Below are positions 57,010 through 64,000 of a stretch of 64,000 bases of DNA, piece by piece. This DNA is from Cellulosimicrobium cellulans (GTDB taxonomy: Bacteria; Actinomycetota; Actinomycetes; Actinomycetales; Cellulomonadaceae), in contig NZ_JAFGYF010000001.1 in the NCBI RefSeq assembly GCF_016921195.1, positions 62,001-126,000 of the forward strand, written 5' to 3'. The translations under genes were made by a program, and so were the position numbers. The first letter of the stretch is position 1; each line of letters opens with the position of its first letter. Under the pieces are notes generated by a model. That model saw nothing but the letters and a program-made list of their open reading frames with translations, ran no database searches and had not been told where the DNA came from.

Positions 57010-57319
57010 GAGGGTGGGCTCCTGTCCTGGTGGGGTCCGCTGCCGACGGCGTCGGGACGCACCGCGGGAGCGGACGCCTGCCGTCGTCGTGCAGGAACCG
57101 TGCATGGCTCGGGCGAAGGTCGTCGACGCACCGCGGGGCTCCGTAGGGGCACGGGTCCGTCACGATCGTGGACGACGTTCGTCGACTAGCGTAGTGGGCG
57201 CACACAATAGGCACGGACACCGCGCGCGGGAAACGGCCCGACCGCGGCCACGACGACACGACAGACGCACGGCACGGACCTGGTCGACGACCTCGTCCGC
57301 CCAGGAAGGAGACGGTCGC
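57010..57319. promoter_or_regulatory. Divergent gap between crgA and the DUF881 gene
   Basis: About 310 bases with no recognised gene. A TAGCGTAGT stretch around 57185-57195 could hold divergent -10 boxes for both genes, but no complete promoter can be defined. The AGGAAGGA ribosome-binding site of the DUF881 gene ends the gap. Confidence 0.3.
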
Positions 57320-58138
57320 GTGAGCAGCACCGACCCCGCCTCCGCGACGCCGCACGACCCCGCCGCAGCAGCGGCCGGTCCCACGCCGTCGCCCGCTGTC
57401 CCTGCTGTGCCGCCGCGCTCGCGCAGGGTCCGGTCCGCCGTGACCGTCGCGCTCGTCCTCGCGCTCGCCGGCGTGATGTTCACGGCCAACGCTCGCCTCG
57501 CCCGGGGCGAGGACTCGCGCCACCCCGAGAACCTCGCGCAGCTCGTCGACCGCGAGTCGGACCGCGTGGCGGACCTCTCGGCCCAGGTCGACGAGCTCAC
57601 GGAGGAGATCGCGGCGCTGTCGCAGACCGGCGACACGCCGGCGGGCGTCGACCCCGACCTCGCGACGCGCACCGCCGTCGCCGCGGGCACGACGCCGGTG
57701 ACGGGCACGGGCCTGTCGGTCACGCTCGACGACGCGCCCCCGGAGGGCAACTACCCGCCGCAGATCCGCCCGGACGACCTCGTCGTGCACCAGCAGGACA
57801 TCCAGTCCGTCGTCAACGCCCTGTGGGCCGGCGGCGCGGAGGCGATGACCCTCCAGGGCCAGCGCGTCACCGCGACGTCGGCGTTCCGCTGCGCGGGCAA
57901 CATCCTCCTGCTGCACGGCCGCGTGTACTCGCCGCCCTACGTCGTGGAGGCCGTGGGCGATCCCGACGCGCTGCGGGACGCCCTGGAGCGGTCGCCCGGC
58001 GTGCAGGTGTACCAGGAGTACGTCGACGCCGTGAACCTCGGCTGGTCGGTCGAGGAGAAGGCCGGCCTCGAGCTCCCGGGGTACGAGGGCGCGCTCGAGC
58101 TGCGCTACGCGCGCCCGGCCGACGCGGTGGCGTCGTGA
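57320..58138 (+). CDS. DUF881 family membrane-anchored protein
   Basis: The 272-residue protein has a cytoplasmic Pro/Ala-rich tail, one membrane helix (about 39-55, SAVTVALVLALAGVMFTANA), a coiled segment (RVADLSAQVDELTEEIAALS) and a DUF881 domain (about 110-265; VTLDDAP, QDIQSVVNALWAGGAEAMTLQGQRV, SAFRCAGNILLLHG). DUF881 proteins are found with division and envelope genes in actinobacteria and bacilli, without a known enzyme activity. It starts at GTG 57320 and overlaps the sortase gene by GTGA. Confidence 0.92.
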   Translation: MSSTDPASATPHDPAAAAAGPTPSPAVPAVPPRSRRVRSAVTVALVLALAGVMFTANARLARGEDSRHPENLAQLVDRESDRVADLSAQVDELTEEIAALSQTGDTPAGVDPDLATRTAVAAGTTPVTGTGLSVTLDDAPPEGNYPPQIRPDDLVVHQQDIQSVVNALWAGGAEAMTLQGQRVTATSAFRCAGNILLLHGRVYSPPYVVEAVGDPDALRDALERSPGVQVYQEYVDAVNLGWSVEEKAGLELPGYEGALELRYARPADAVAS

Positions 58139-58914
58139 CGACCACGGCCTCCGCCCCGGTGCGGCACGCCGGCCGCCGCGGCTCGGGACGCGGCGCGGTC
58201 TCGACGGTCGTCGGCGTCGTCGGCGAGCTGCTCATCACGCTCGGCATCCTGCTGGGCCTGTACGTCGTCTGGCAGCTCTGGTGGACGGACGTGCAGGCGG
58301 ACCGCGTGCAGGCGCAGGTCCTGGAGGAGATCGACGCGCCCACCCCCGACGCAGGGGACGTGGCGACGACGGTCCGGCGCGACGAGCCGCCGGTCATGGA
58401 GGCGCCCGCGCCGGGCGAGGTGTGGGGCACGCTCTACGTGCCGCGGTGGGACGGCAAGATGATGCCGATCGCGGAGGGCACCGACAAGCGGTCGATCCTC
58501 GACAAGGCGATGGCCGGGCACTACCCCGAGACCGTCATGCCGGGCGCGGTCGGCAACTTCTCGCTGGCCGGCCACCGGCAGACGTACGGCAAGATCTTCC
58601 ACGACGTGGAGGAGCTGCAGGTCGGCGACCCGATCGTCGTCGAGGCCGGTGGCGTCTGGTACGTGTACCGCGTGGACCACATGCAGGCGGTGAAGCCGGA
58701 CCAGGTCGAGGCCATCGCCCCGGTGCCGTGGCAACCGGGCGTCGAGCCCACCGAGCGGTACCTGACCCTGACGACGTGCCACCCGATCGGGCTGAACTCG
58801 CTCGTGGCGCGGTTCATCGTCAACGCGAAGCTGGACTACTGGATGCCCGTCGAGGACGGCACGCCGCCGGACCTGGTCGGCCAGACCGCTCCGCCGGCCG
58901 AAGGGAGCGCGTGA
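58135..58914 (+). CDS. srtE: Class E sortase
   Basis: Cysteine transpeptidase that anchors surface proteins with LAxTG signals to peptidoglycan. The 259-residue protein has one N-terminal membrane helix (VVGELLITLGILLGLYVVWQ), then the sortase barrel with catalytic His in LAGHRQTYG, Cys in LTTCHPIG and Arg in VARFIVN. GTG 58135 overlaps the DUF881 stop. The LASTG protein encoded at 45290-46807 is a likely substrate. Confidence 0.94.
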   Translation: MTTTASAPVRHAGRRGSGRGAVSTVVGVVGELLITLGILLGLYVVWQLWWTDVQADRVQAQVLEEIDAPTPDAGDVATTVRRDEPPVMEAPAPGEVWGTLYVPRWDGKMMPIAEGTDKRSILDKAMAGHYPETVMPGAVGNFSLAGHRQTYGKIFHDVEELQVGDPIVVEAGGVWYVYRVDHMQAVKPDQVEAIAPVPWQPGVEPTERYLTLTTCHPIGLNSLVARFIVNAKLDYWMPVEDGTPPDLVGQTAPPAEGSA

Positions 58915-59108
58915 TGTACGGGGCGCTGTGGCGCGTGCTGCCCGGCCCGGCATGGGTCCGGGTGCTGGTCCTGCTCGTCCTCGCGGCCGCCGTCGTGCTC
59001 GCGTGCTTCGAGTGGCTGTTCCCGATCGTGTCCGAGTACATGCCGTTCAACGACCCCAACATCCAGACCGACGCCGCCGGCGCGGTGTCCGTGGAGGCCC
59101 CGCGATGA
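58914..59108 (+). CDS. Small single-helix membrane protein
   Basis: The 64-residue protein has one membrane segment (VRVLVLLVLAAAVVLACFEWLF) and a short exterior tail (SEYMPFNDPN...). It sits between the sortase and trpG genes with start and stop overlapping both neighbours (TGATG and ATGA), so it is certainly translated in the same operon. The family of such short ORFs in this place is common in actinobacteria; the function is unknown. Confidence 0.8.
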   Translation: MYGALWRVLPGPAWVRVLVLLVLAAAVVLACFEWLFPIVSEYMPFNDPNIQTDAAGAVSVEAPR

Positions 59109-59764
59109 CCGACCAGACCCGCATCCTCGTCGTGGACAACTACGACTCGTTCGTCTACACGATCGTCGGCTACCTCGACCAGCTGGGCGCCCAGACCGTC
59201 GTCGTGCGCAACGACGCGGTGCCCGAGCCCGACGCGGAGGGCCGGTTCCACGACGCCGACGGCGGGGTGTTCGACGGCGTGCTCGTCTCCCCCGGGCCGG
59301 GCACCCCGAAGGAGGCCGGCCAGAGCGAGCAGGTCATCCGGGCGTGCGCCGCGTCGCGCACGCCGATGCTCGGCGTGTGCCTCGGCCACCAGGCGCTCGC
59401 CGAGGTGTACGGCGCGACGGTCACGCACGCGCCCGAGCTCATGCACGGCAAGACGAGCCTCGTCGAGCACGAGGGCGAGGGCGTCCTCGCCGGGCTCCCC
59501 ACCCCGTTCACCGCGACGCGCTACCACTCGCTCGCCGTCGTGAGCGACACCGTGCCCGCCGAGCTCGAGGTGACCGCGTCGACCGCAGGCGGGGTCATCA
59601 TGGGCCTCCAGCACCGGGACCTGCCCCTGCACGGCGTCCAGTTCCACCCCGAGTCCGTGCTCACCGAGGGCGGCCACCGCCTGCTCGCGAACTGGCTCGA
59701 GTCGTGCGGCCTCGACGGCGCCGTCGAGCGTTCGGCGGGCATGGCTCCGCTCGTCCGGCAGTAG
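59105..59764 (+). CDS. Glutamine amidotransferase, anthranilate/aminodeoxychorismate synthase component II
   Basis: Supplies ammonia from glutamine to a chorismate-using synthase for tryptophan or folate. The 219-residue protein has RILVVDNYDSFVYTIVGYLDQLG, the oxyanion strand SPGPGTPKEAG, the catalytic Cys in GVCLGHQALAE, and the His/Glu pair in GVQFHPESVLTEGG. All triad residues are present. The partner subunit is not in the window, so TrpG and PabA cannot be told apart; its origin-proximal copy is called TrpG in mycobacteria. Confidence 0.94.
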   Translation: MTDQTRILVVDNYDSFVYTIVGYLDQLGAQTVVVRNDAVPEPDAEGRFHDADGGVFDGVLVSPGPGTPKEAGQSEQVIRACAASRTPMLGVCLGHQALAEVYGATVTHAPELMHGKTSLVEHEGEGVLAGLPTPFTATRYHSLAVVSDTVPAELEVTASTAGGVIMGLQHRDLPLHGVQFHPESVLTEGGHRLLANWLESCGLDGAVERSAGMAPLVRQ

Positions 59765-59835
59765 CCGCCCGCGACCGTCGGCAGACCACGGCCCAGGAGC
59801 TCCGCACCGGCGACGGCTTCTCCCGCAGCACGACG

Positions 59836-59869
59836 ACGGGCCCGCACCTCTCGCGAGGTGCGGGCCCGT
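59836..59869. terminator. Bidirectional terminator between the amidotransferase and pknB
   Basis: Arms ACGGGCCCGCACCTC and the exact complement with a four-base loop lie between convergent genes. Confidence 0.8.
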
Positions 59870-59897
59870 TGGTCATGGCCGGTGGTGCGCTGCGGGG

Positions 59898-61997
59898 TCA
59901 GCCGTCGCCTTCTCCGCCGCCGTCGCCCCCGCCGCCGTTGCCTCCGCCGTTGCCGTTGCCCCCGCCGTTGCCCCCGCCGTTGCCTCCGCCGTTGTCGCCG
60001 CCGGTCGACGGGCCGGGGCCGGTCGAGACGATAAGCGAGACCTCCGTGCCGACGGGGACCTCGGAGCCACCCCGCGGGTCGGAGCCGATGACCGTACCGG
60101 CGGGCCACTGGTCGGATTCCTGGTTCTGCTGGCGCCCGGGGTTGAGCCCCGCACCACCGAGGGCGTCGTTCGCCTGGTCCAAGGTCATGCCGACCAGGTT
60201 GGACGGGACCGTCGTCGTCTCCGCGGCACGCGGGACCGCGACCTTGAGGGTCACTCGCGACCCCTGGGGGACGCTCCCGGCGTTGGGCTGCTGGGAGAGG
60301 ACCTGGTTCTCCGGCTCGTCGGACTCCTCGTCGCTCCGGTCGACGCCGAGGCCGAGAGCCTCGATCGTCGACTTCGCGGCGTCGAACTGCTGGCCGGTGA
60401 CGTCGGGCAGTGCGACGAGGCCGCTCGACACGAACAGGTTGACGGTCGACCCGGCAGGCACGGACTGGCCCGCACCCGGGTCCGTCCTGGTCACGGACCC
60501 CTTCGCGACGTCCGGGGAGTCCTCCGTGGCGACGTCCCCGACGCTGAGGCCGTTGTCGGCGAGGTACTGCCGCGCCTCCTCCTGGGTCTTGCCCTTGAGG
60601 TCCTGCAGCGTGACGGCGTCGGGCCCGGCGGAGAAGAACGCCGTGACCGTCACGCCGAGCTCCTGGGTGGTGCCTCCTGCCGGGTCGGTCTTCGTGAACG
60701 TCCCCTCGGGCTCGGTCGACTCCTCGTCGATCGCCTGCGCGTACTCGAACCCGGCGTCGGTGATCGCCTTCTCGGCCTCCTCGGGCGTCACGCCGGCCGA
60801 GAGCGTCGGGACCGTGCCCGTCGTCGGCTCCTCCTCGCCCTGGCCGTTGATGACGAGCATCGTGATGATCGCGGCGAGAGCGAGCACGCCGATCGCGATG
60901 AGGGCCCACATGAGGCCCTTACGGCTCTTGGGCTCCTCCTCGTCCTCCCCCGGGGCCTCCTCGCCGGGCGGGACGGCCGGAGCCACGCTCGTCGCCCACG
61001 GGTTCGAGGCGGCGGCCGCGGGCGCCATGACCTGCGTCGCCGACTCGACCATCGTGGGCTGGAGGTCGGCGGCCGCGGCGGCGGCACCGAGCCCGGCCGC
61101 GGCGGCGGCGACACCGAGCGCGGGAGCGGTGATCGCCCCGCCCCGCACGGCGTTCTCCAGGTCGGCGCGGAACTCCGCGGCGTTCGAGTAGCGCGCGGTG
61201 CGGTCCTTGGCGAGCGCCTTGAGCGTGATGCGGTCGAGGACCTCGGGCACGTCGGGCGCGACGGCGCTGGGCGTCGCGGGGGCCTCGCGCACGTGCTGGT
61301 AGGCCACCGCGACGGGCGAGTCCCCGATGAACGGCGGACGGCCCGTGAGGAGCTCGTAGAGCAGGCAGCCGGTGGAGTACAGGTCGGAGCGCGCGTCGAC
61401 GGTCTCGCCGCGGGCCTGCTCCGGCGAGAGGTACTGCGCCGTGCCGATGACGGCCTGCGTCTGCGTCATCGTCGCGGCGGAGTCGGCGACCGCGCGCGCG
61501 ATGCCGAAGTCCATGACCTTGACCGCTCCGGTGGGCGTGATCATGACGTTCGCGGGCTTGATGTCGCGGTGGACGATGCCGGCGTGGTGGGAGTACTCGA
61601 GCGCCGCGAGCACGCCCGCGGTGATCTCGACCGCCTCGTCGATCGGCACGGCCTGGCCGTCGCGGAGGATGTCCCGGACCGTGTGTCCCTCGACGTACTC
61701 CATGACGATGAACGGGACGTGCACCGAGTTGCCGGTGGCGTCGGCGTGGACGTCCTCGCCCGTGTCGTACACCGCGACGATGGCGGGGTGGTTGAGCGAC
61801 GCCGCGGCCTGGGCCTCGCGCCGGAAGCGGGCGAGGAACGACGGGTCGCGGGCGAGGTCCGACCGCAGGATCTTGATCGCGACGGTACGACCGAGGCGGT
61901 TGTCGTGCCCGATGTGCACCTCGGCCATGCCACCACGGCCGATGAGCTCACCGACCTGGTAGCGCCCGGCAAGCACTCGGGGAGCGTTGTCCACCAC
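59898..61997 (-). CDS. pknB: Serine/threonine protein kinase PknB with four PASTA domains
   Basis: Transmembrane kinase that senses muropeptides and controls cell-wall synthesis and division. The 699-residue protein has the kinase domain (about 10-275; Lys42, HRD at 143-145, DFG Asp163, Thr-rich activation loop), an Ala-rich juxtamembrane region, one membrane helix (about 350-372), four PASTA repeats (about 375-645) and a Gly/Asn-rich tail. Catalytic residues are intact. GTG starts the gene with GAAGGA upstream. pknA lies immediately upstream on the same strand. Confidence 0.97.
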   Translation of the reverse strand: MVDNAPRVLAGRYQVGELIGRGGMAEVHIGHDNRLGRTVAIKILRSDLARDPSFLARFRREAQAAASLNHPAIVAVYDTGEDVHADATGNSVHVPFIVMEYVEGHTVRDILRDGQAVPIDEAVEITAGVLAALEYSHHAGIVHRDIKPANVMITPTGAVKVMDFGIARAVADSAATMTQTQAVIGTAQYLSPEQARGETVDARSDLYSTGCLLYELLTGRPPFIGDSPVAVAYQHVREAPATPSAVAPDVPEVLDRITLKALAKDRTARYSNAAEFRADLENAVRGGAITAPALGVAAAAAGLGAAAAAADLQPTMVESATQVMAPAAAASNPWATSVAPAVPPGEEAPGEDEEEPKSRKGLMWALIAIGVLALAAIITMLVINGQGEEEPTTGTVPTLSAGVTPEEAEKAITDAGFEYAQAIDEESTEPEGTFTKTDPAGGTTQELGVTVTAFFSAGPDAVTLQDLKGKTQEEARQYLADNGLSVGDVATEDSPDVAKGSVTRTDPGAGQSVPAGSTVNLFVSSGLVALPDVTGQQFDAAKSTIEALGLGVDRSDEESDEPENQVLSQQPNAGSVPQGSRVTLKVAVPRAAETTTVPSNLVGMTLDQANDALGGAGLNPGRQQNQESDQWPAGTVIGSDPRGGSEVPVGTEVSLIVSTGPGPSTGGDNGGGNGGGNGGGNGNGGGNGGGGDGGGEGDG

Positions 61998-62107
61998 TCA
62001 TTCGTCCTTCGGTGTCGTCGGAGCCGCGGGCGCGTCCGCGCGCGGCACATCTGGCGCAATCATCCCACTGGAGGGCGTCCGGGAAAGCCGGGAACACAAC
62101 GATGTCG

Positions 62108-63733
62108 TCACGATGTCACCCGCCCGGAGGGAGCCGGGGCGACCGGTGAGGCGGCGTCGGTGACCCTCTCGACGGCGGCCGCGGGAGCCGCGTCGGCGTC
62201 ATCCCCGTCCCGGTCCCCCAGGGAGGCGATCGTCGCGACGACCAGCACGAGGAGCAACCCCAGCAGGGCGACCAGGGGCCACGTGAGGCCGTTCGGCAGC
62301 CCGCCGAGGCGCCGGCCCGTCGTCGTGGACGTCCGACGGCCGGAGGACGACCGCGACGGCGCCGCCTGCGACTGCCGGCGCGCCTCGGCGCGGGTCGCGG
62401 GTGCGGTCGGCGGGGCCCCGCCGGACCCGGAGCCGCCCGCCGGCCGGGCGCCACCGCGGGCCGGCTGAGGGCGGCGCGACGCGCGTGTACCGCTGTGCAT
62501 CTCGCGGCGCGGCGGGTACGCACGAGGAGCCGACGCGTCGTCGCTCGTGGCGGCGGGGACGGGGCGCTCCCACGGCAGGGCCGGCCCCGGCGCGACGTCG
62601 GCCGCCGGTACGGGGCCGGGCGCGGGCGACGCGACCGCGTCGCCGTGCCGGGCGACCGGGCGGACGTCGCGGGCGTCGTCGTCCGCGAGGTGTTCCGCGG
62701 CGTGCGCGCCCGCGCGCGACTCCGCGGCGACCCAGGGCGTCGTCGGGTCCGCCGCGTGCGGGTCGCGCACGGCGGCCGGGATCACGAGGGGGGTGATGAC
62801 GGGCGCGGGGTCGGGCTCCGGAGCAGGTGCCCCGTCGTCGGCTGCTGCACGGGCGCGCCGAGCGCGCCGGGTGTTGGCGGGCGCACCGGCGCGAGCGGAC
62901 CAGGGGTCGGCCGCGAGGCGCGCCTGGATCTCCTCGAAGACCCGCGCGAGGGCGTCGGCCGGGTGCGGCCGCGCGAGCGGGTCCTTGGCGAGCATGACCA
63001 TGACGAGCTCGGCGAGCTCCGGGTCGACCGACGACGGGAGCGGTGGCACGGGCTCGTTGACGTGCGCGACGGCGATGTCGACCGGTGTGGACCCGGTGAA
63101 CGGCCGGTTCCCGACGATCGACTCGTACGCGACGATGCCCAGCGCGTAGATGTCCGACGCCCCCGTGGCCGCCTGCCCGACGGCCTGCTCGGGCGACAGG
63201 TACTGGGCGGTGCCCATCACCATGCCGGTCGCGGTCATCGGGACCTGGTTGGCGGCGAGCGAGACGCCGAAGTCGGTGATCTTCACCGCGCCGGAGCGGT
63301 CGATGAGGATGTTGCCCGGCTTGACGTCGCGGTGCACGACGCCGGAGAGGTGCGCCGCGTGGAGGCCGCGCGCCGTCTGGGCGAGGATCGGCAGGAGCCG
63401 CGCGGGCGGCAGCACGGGTTCCCGCTCCAGCAGGTCCGCCATCGGCTCGCCCACGACGAGCTCCATGACGAGGTACCCGGAACCGTTGGTCTCGCCGTAG
63501 TCGTACATCTGGGCGATGTTGGGGTGCGAGAGCGCGGCGCTGTTGCGGGCCTCGGTCCGCAGCCGGTTGAGGAAGTCCTCGTTCCCCGCGTACTCGGTCC
63601 GCAGGACCTTGACGGCCACCTCGCGCCCGAGCGCGTCGTCGGCCGCGACCCACACCTCGCCCATCCCACCGACGGCGATACGCCGGACCAGGCGGTAACG
63701 GTTCCCGAGCGTCAGCCCCCTCACGGGCTTCAT
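62108..63733 (-). CDS. pknA: Serine/threonine protein kinase PknA
   Basis: Second transmembrane kinase of cell-shape control. The 541-residue protein starts at ATG 63733, overlapping the pbpA stop (ATGA). The kinase domain (about 12-275) has Lys42, HRD at 134-136 and the DFG Asp154. A Pro/Ala/Arg-rich region of about 200 residues follows, then one membrane helix (about 485-508, LTWPLVALLGLLLVLVVATIA) and a short extracellular tail. No PASTA domain is present, as in mycobacterial PknA. The order pbpA-pknA-pknB is conserved. Confidence 0.95.
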   Translation of the reverse strand: MKPVRGLTLGNRYRLVRRIAVGGMGEVWVAADDALGREVAVKVLRTEYAGNEDFLNRLRTEARNSAALSHPNIAQMYDYGETNGSGYLVMELVVGEPMADLLEREPVLPPARLLPILAQTARGLHAAHLSGVVHRDVKPGNILIDRSGAVKITDFGVSLAANQVPMTATGMVMGTAQYLSPEQAVGQAATGASDIYALGIVAYESIVGNRPFTGSTPVDIAVAHVNEPVPPLPSSVDPELAELVMVMLAKDPLARPHPADALARVFEEIQARLAADPWSARAGAPANTRRARRARAAADDGAPAPEPDPAPVITPLVIPAAVRDPHAADPTTPWVAAESRAGAHAAEHLADDDARDVRPVARHGDAVASPAPGPVPAADVAPGPALPWERPVPAATSDDASAPRAYPPRREMHSGTRASRRPQPARGGARPAGGSGSGGAPPTAPATRAEARRQSQAAPSRSSSGRRTSTTTGRRLGGLPNGLTWPLVALLGLLLVLVVATIASLGDRDGDDADAAPAAAVERVTDAASPVAPAPSGRVTS

Positions 63734-64000
63734 CCGTTCAACACCGCCTCCATGACGGCGCGCGCGATCGGCGCGGCGATCGCGCCGCCCGTCGCCTCGT
63801 TGCCCAGCGAGCCGCCGTTCTCGACGATGACCGCGACCGCGACCTGCGGGTCGTCCGCGGGAGCGAAGCTCGTGAACCACGCGTGCGGTGCTGCCTCGCC
63901 GCCCGTCTCGGCGGTGCCGGTCTTGCCCGCCACCTGCACGCCCGGGATCTGCGCCGCCTTCCCGGAGCCGTTCTCGACGACTCCGAGCATCATCTGCGTG
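63730..64000 (-). CDS. pbpA: Class B penicillin-binding protein PbpA, C-terminal end only
   Basis: The frame enters from the window edge and ends at 63730. It contains the transpeptidase KTGT motif (GVQVAGKTGTAETGG) and the following FAPADDPQVAVAVIVENGG, typical of PbpA. The rest, including the SxxK and SxN motifs, lies beyond the window. It overlaps pknA by four bases. Confidence 0.93.
   Translation of the reverse strand, partial: TQMMLGVVENGSGKAAQIPGVQVAGKTGTAETGGEAAPHAWFTSFAPADDPQVAVAVIVENGGSLGNEATGGAIAAPIARAVMEAVLNG

Overview
The window is a 64 kb piece of a very GC-rich actinobacterial chromosome spanning the replication origin. The order rnpA-rpmH / dnaA-oriC-dnaN-gnd-recF-(DciA-like)-gyrB-gyrA-(DUF3566 protein)-tRNA-Ile-tRNA-Ala-ppiA-rhomboid-crgA-sortase-trpG-pknB-pknA-pbpA, with parAB, rsmG, jag and yidC on the other side, is the classical actinobacterial origin neighbourhood. 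GTG starts, leaderless-looking promoters, a PadR/inositol-1-phosphate synthase pair, a secreted GH18 chitinase with two chitin-binding modules, an LAxTG surface protein and a class E sortase fit Micrococcales of the Cellulomonadaceae/Promicromonosporaceae kind. Cellulosimicrobium-like is my guess, not something the sequence proves.

Layout. 1-8 kb (minus strand): dnaB (3' end cut by the window edge, interrupted by an intein), rplI, rpsR, ssb, rpsF and a class A penicillin-binding protein with a PASTA domain; a MATE exporter points the other way. 8-17 kb: padR-ino1, a secreted chitinase, two MFS transporters and a CCA-adding/poly(A) polymerase-type enzyme. 17-28 kb (plus strand): Nudix hydrolase, a large DUF6049-like membrane protein, murJ, a separate pseudokinase that in mycobacteria is fused to MurJ, trxB-trxA, an aminotransferase and a D-Ala-D-Ala ligase-like enzyme. 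28-38 kb: a 2 kb non-coding stretch, then parB, parA, rsmG, a small accessory island (IS5-type transposase remnant and a probable orphan Imm10-like immunity protein), jag, yidC, yidD, rnpA, rpmH, all on the minus strand. Eight parS-like sites lie in this segment. 38-53 kb: dnaA, oriC, dnaN, gnd, recF, DciA-like, a surface protein, gyrB, gyrA and the DUF3566 protein. 53-64 kb: two tRNAs flanking a 39-residue DLW-type protein, then cell-envelope and division genes (alanine-rich membrane protein, ppiA, rhomboid, crgA, DUF881, sortase E, trpG/pabA, pknB, pknA, pbpA start).

How it fits together. DnaA initiates at oriC, DnaN/RecF/Gyrase/DnaB/SSB serve replication, ParAB acts on the parS cluster for segregation, and PonA-like PBP, MurJ, PbpA, PknA/PknB and CrgA control peptidoglycan synthesis and division. 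The most notable features are the DnaB intein, which has the residue signature of class 3 (non-nucleophilic Ala1, WCT triplet); a parS site embedded in a 34-bp perfect palindrome; DnaA-box clusters away from oriC (upstream of dnaB and around the gyrB start); and the small accessory island between rsmG and jag.
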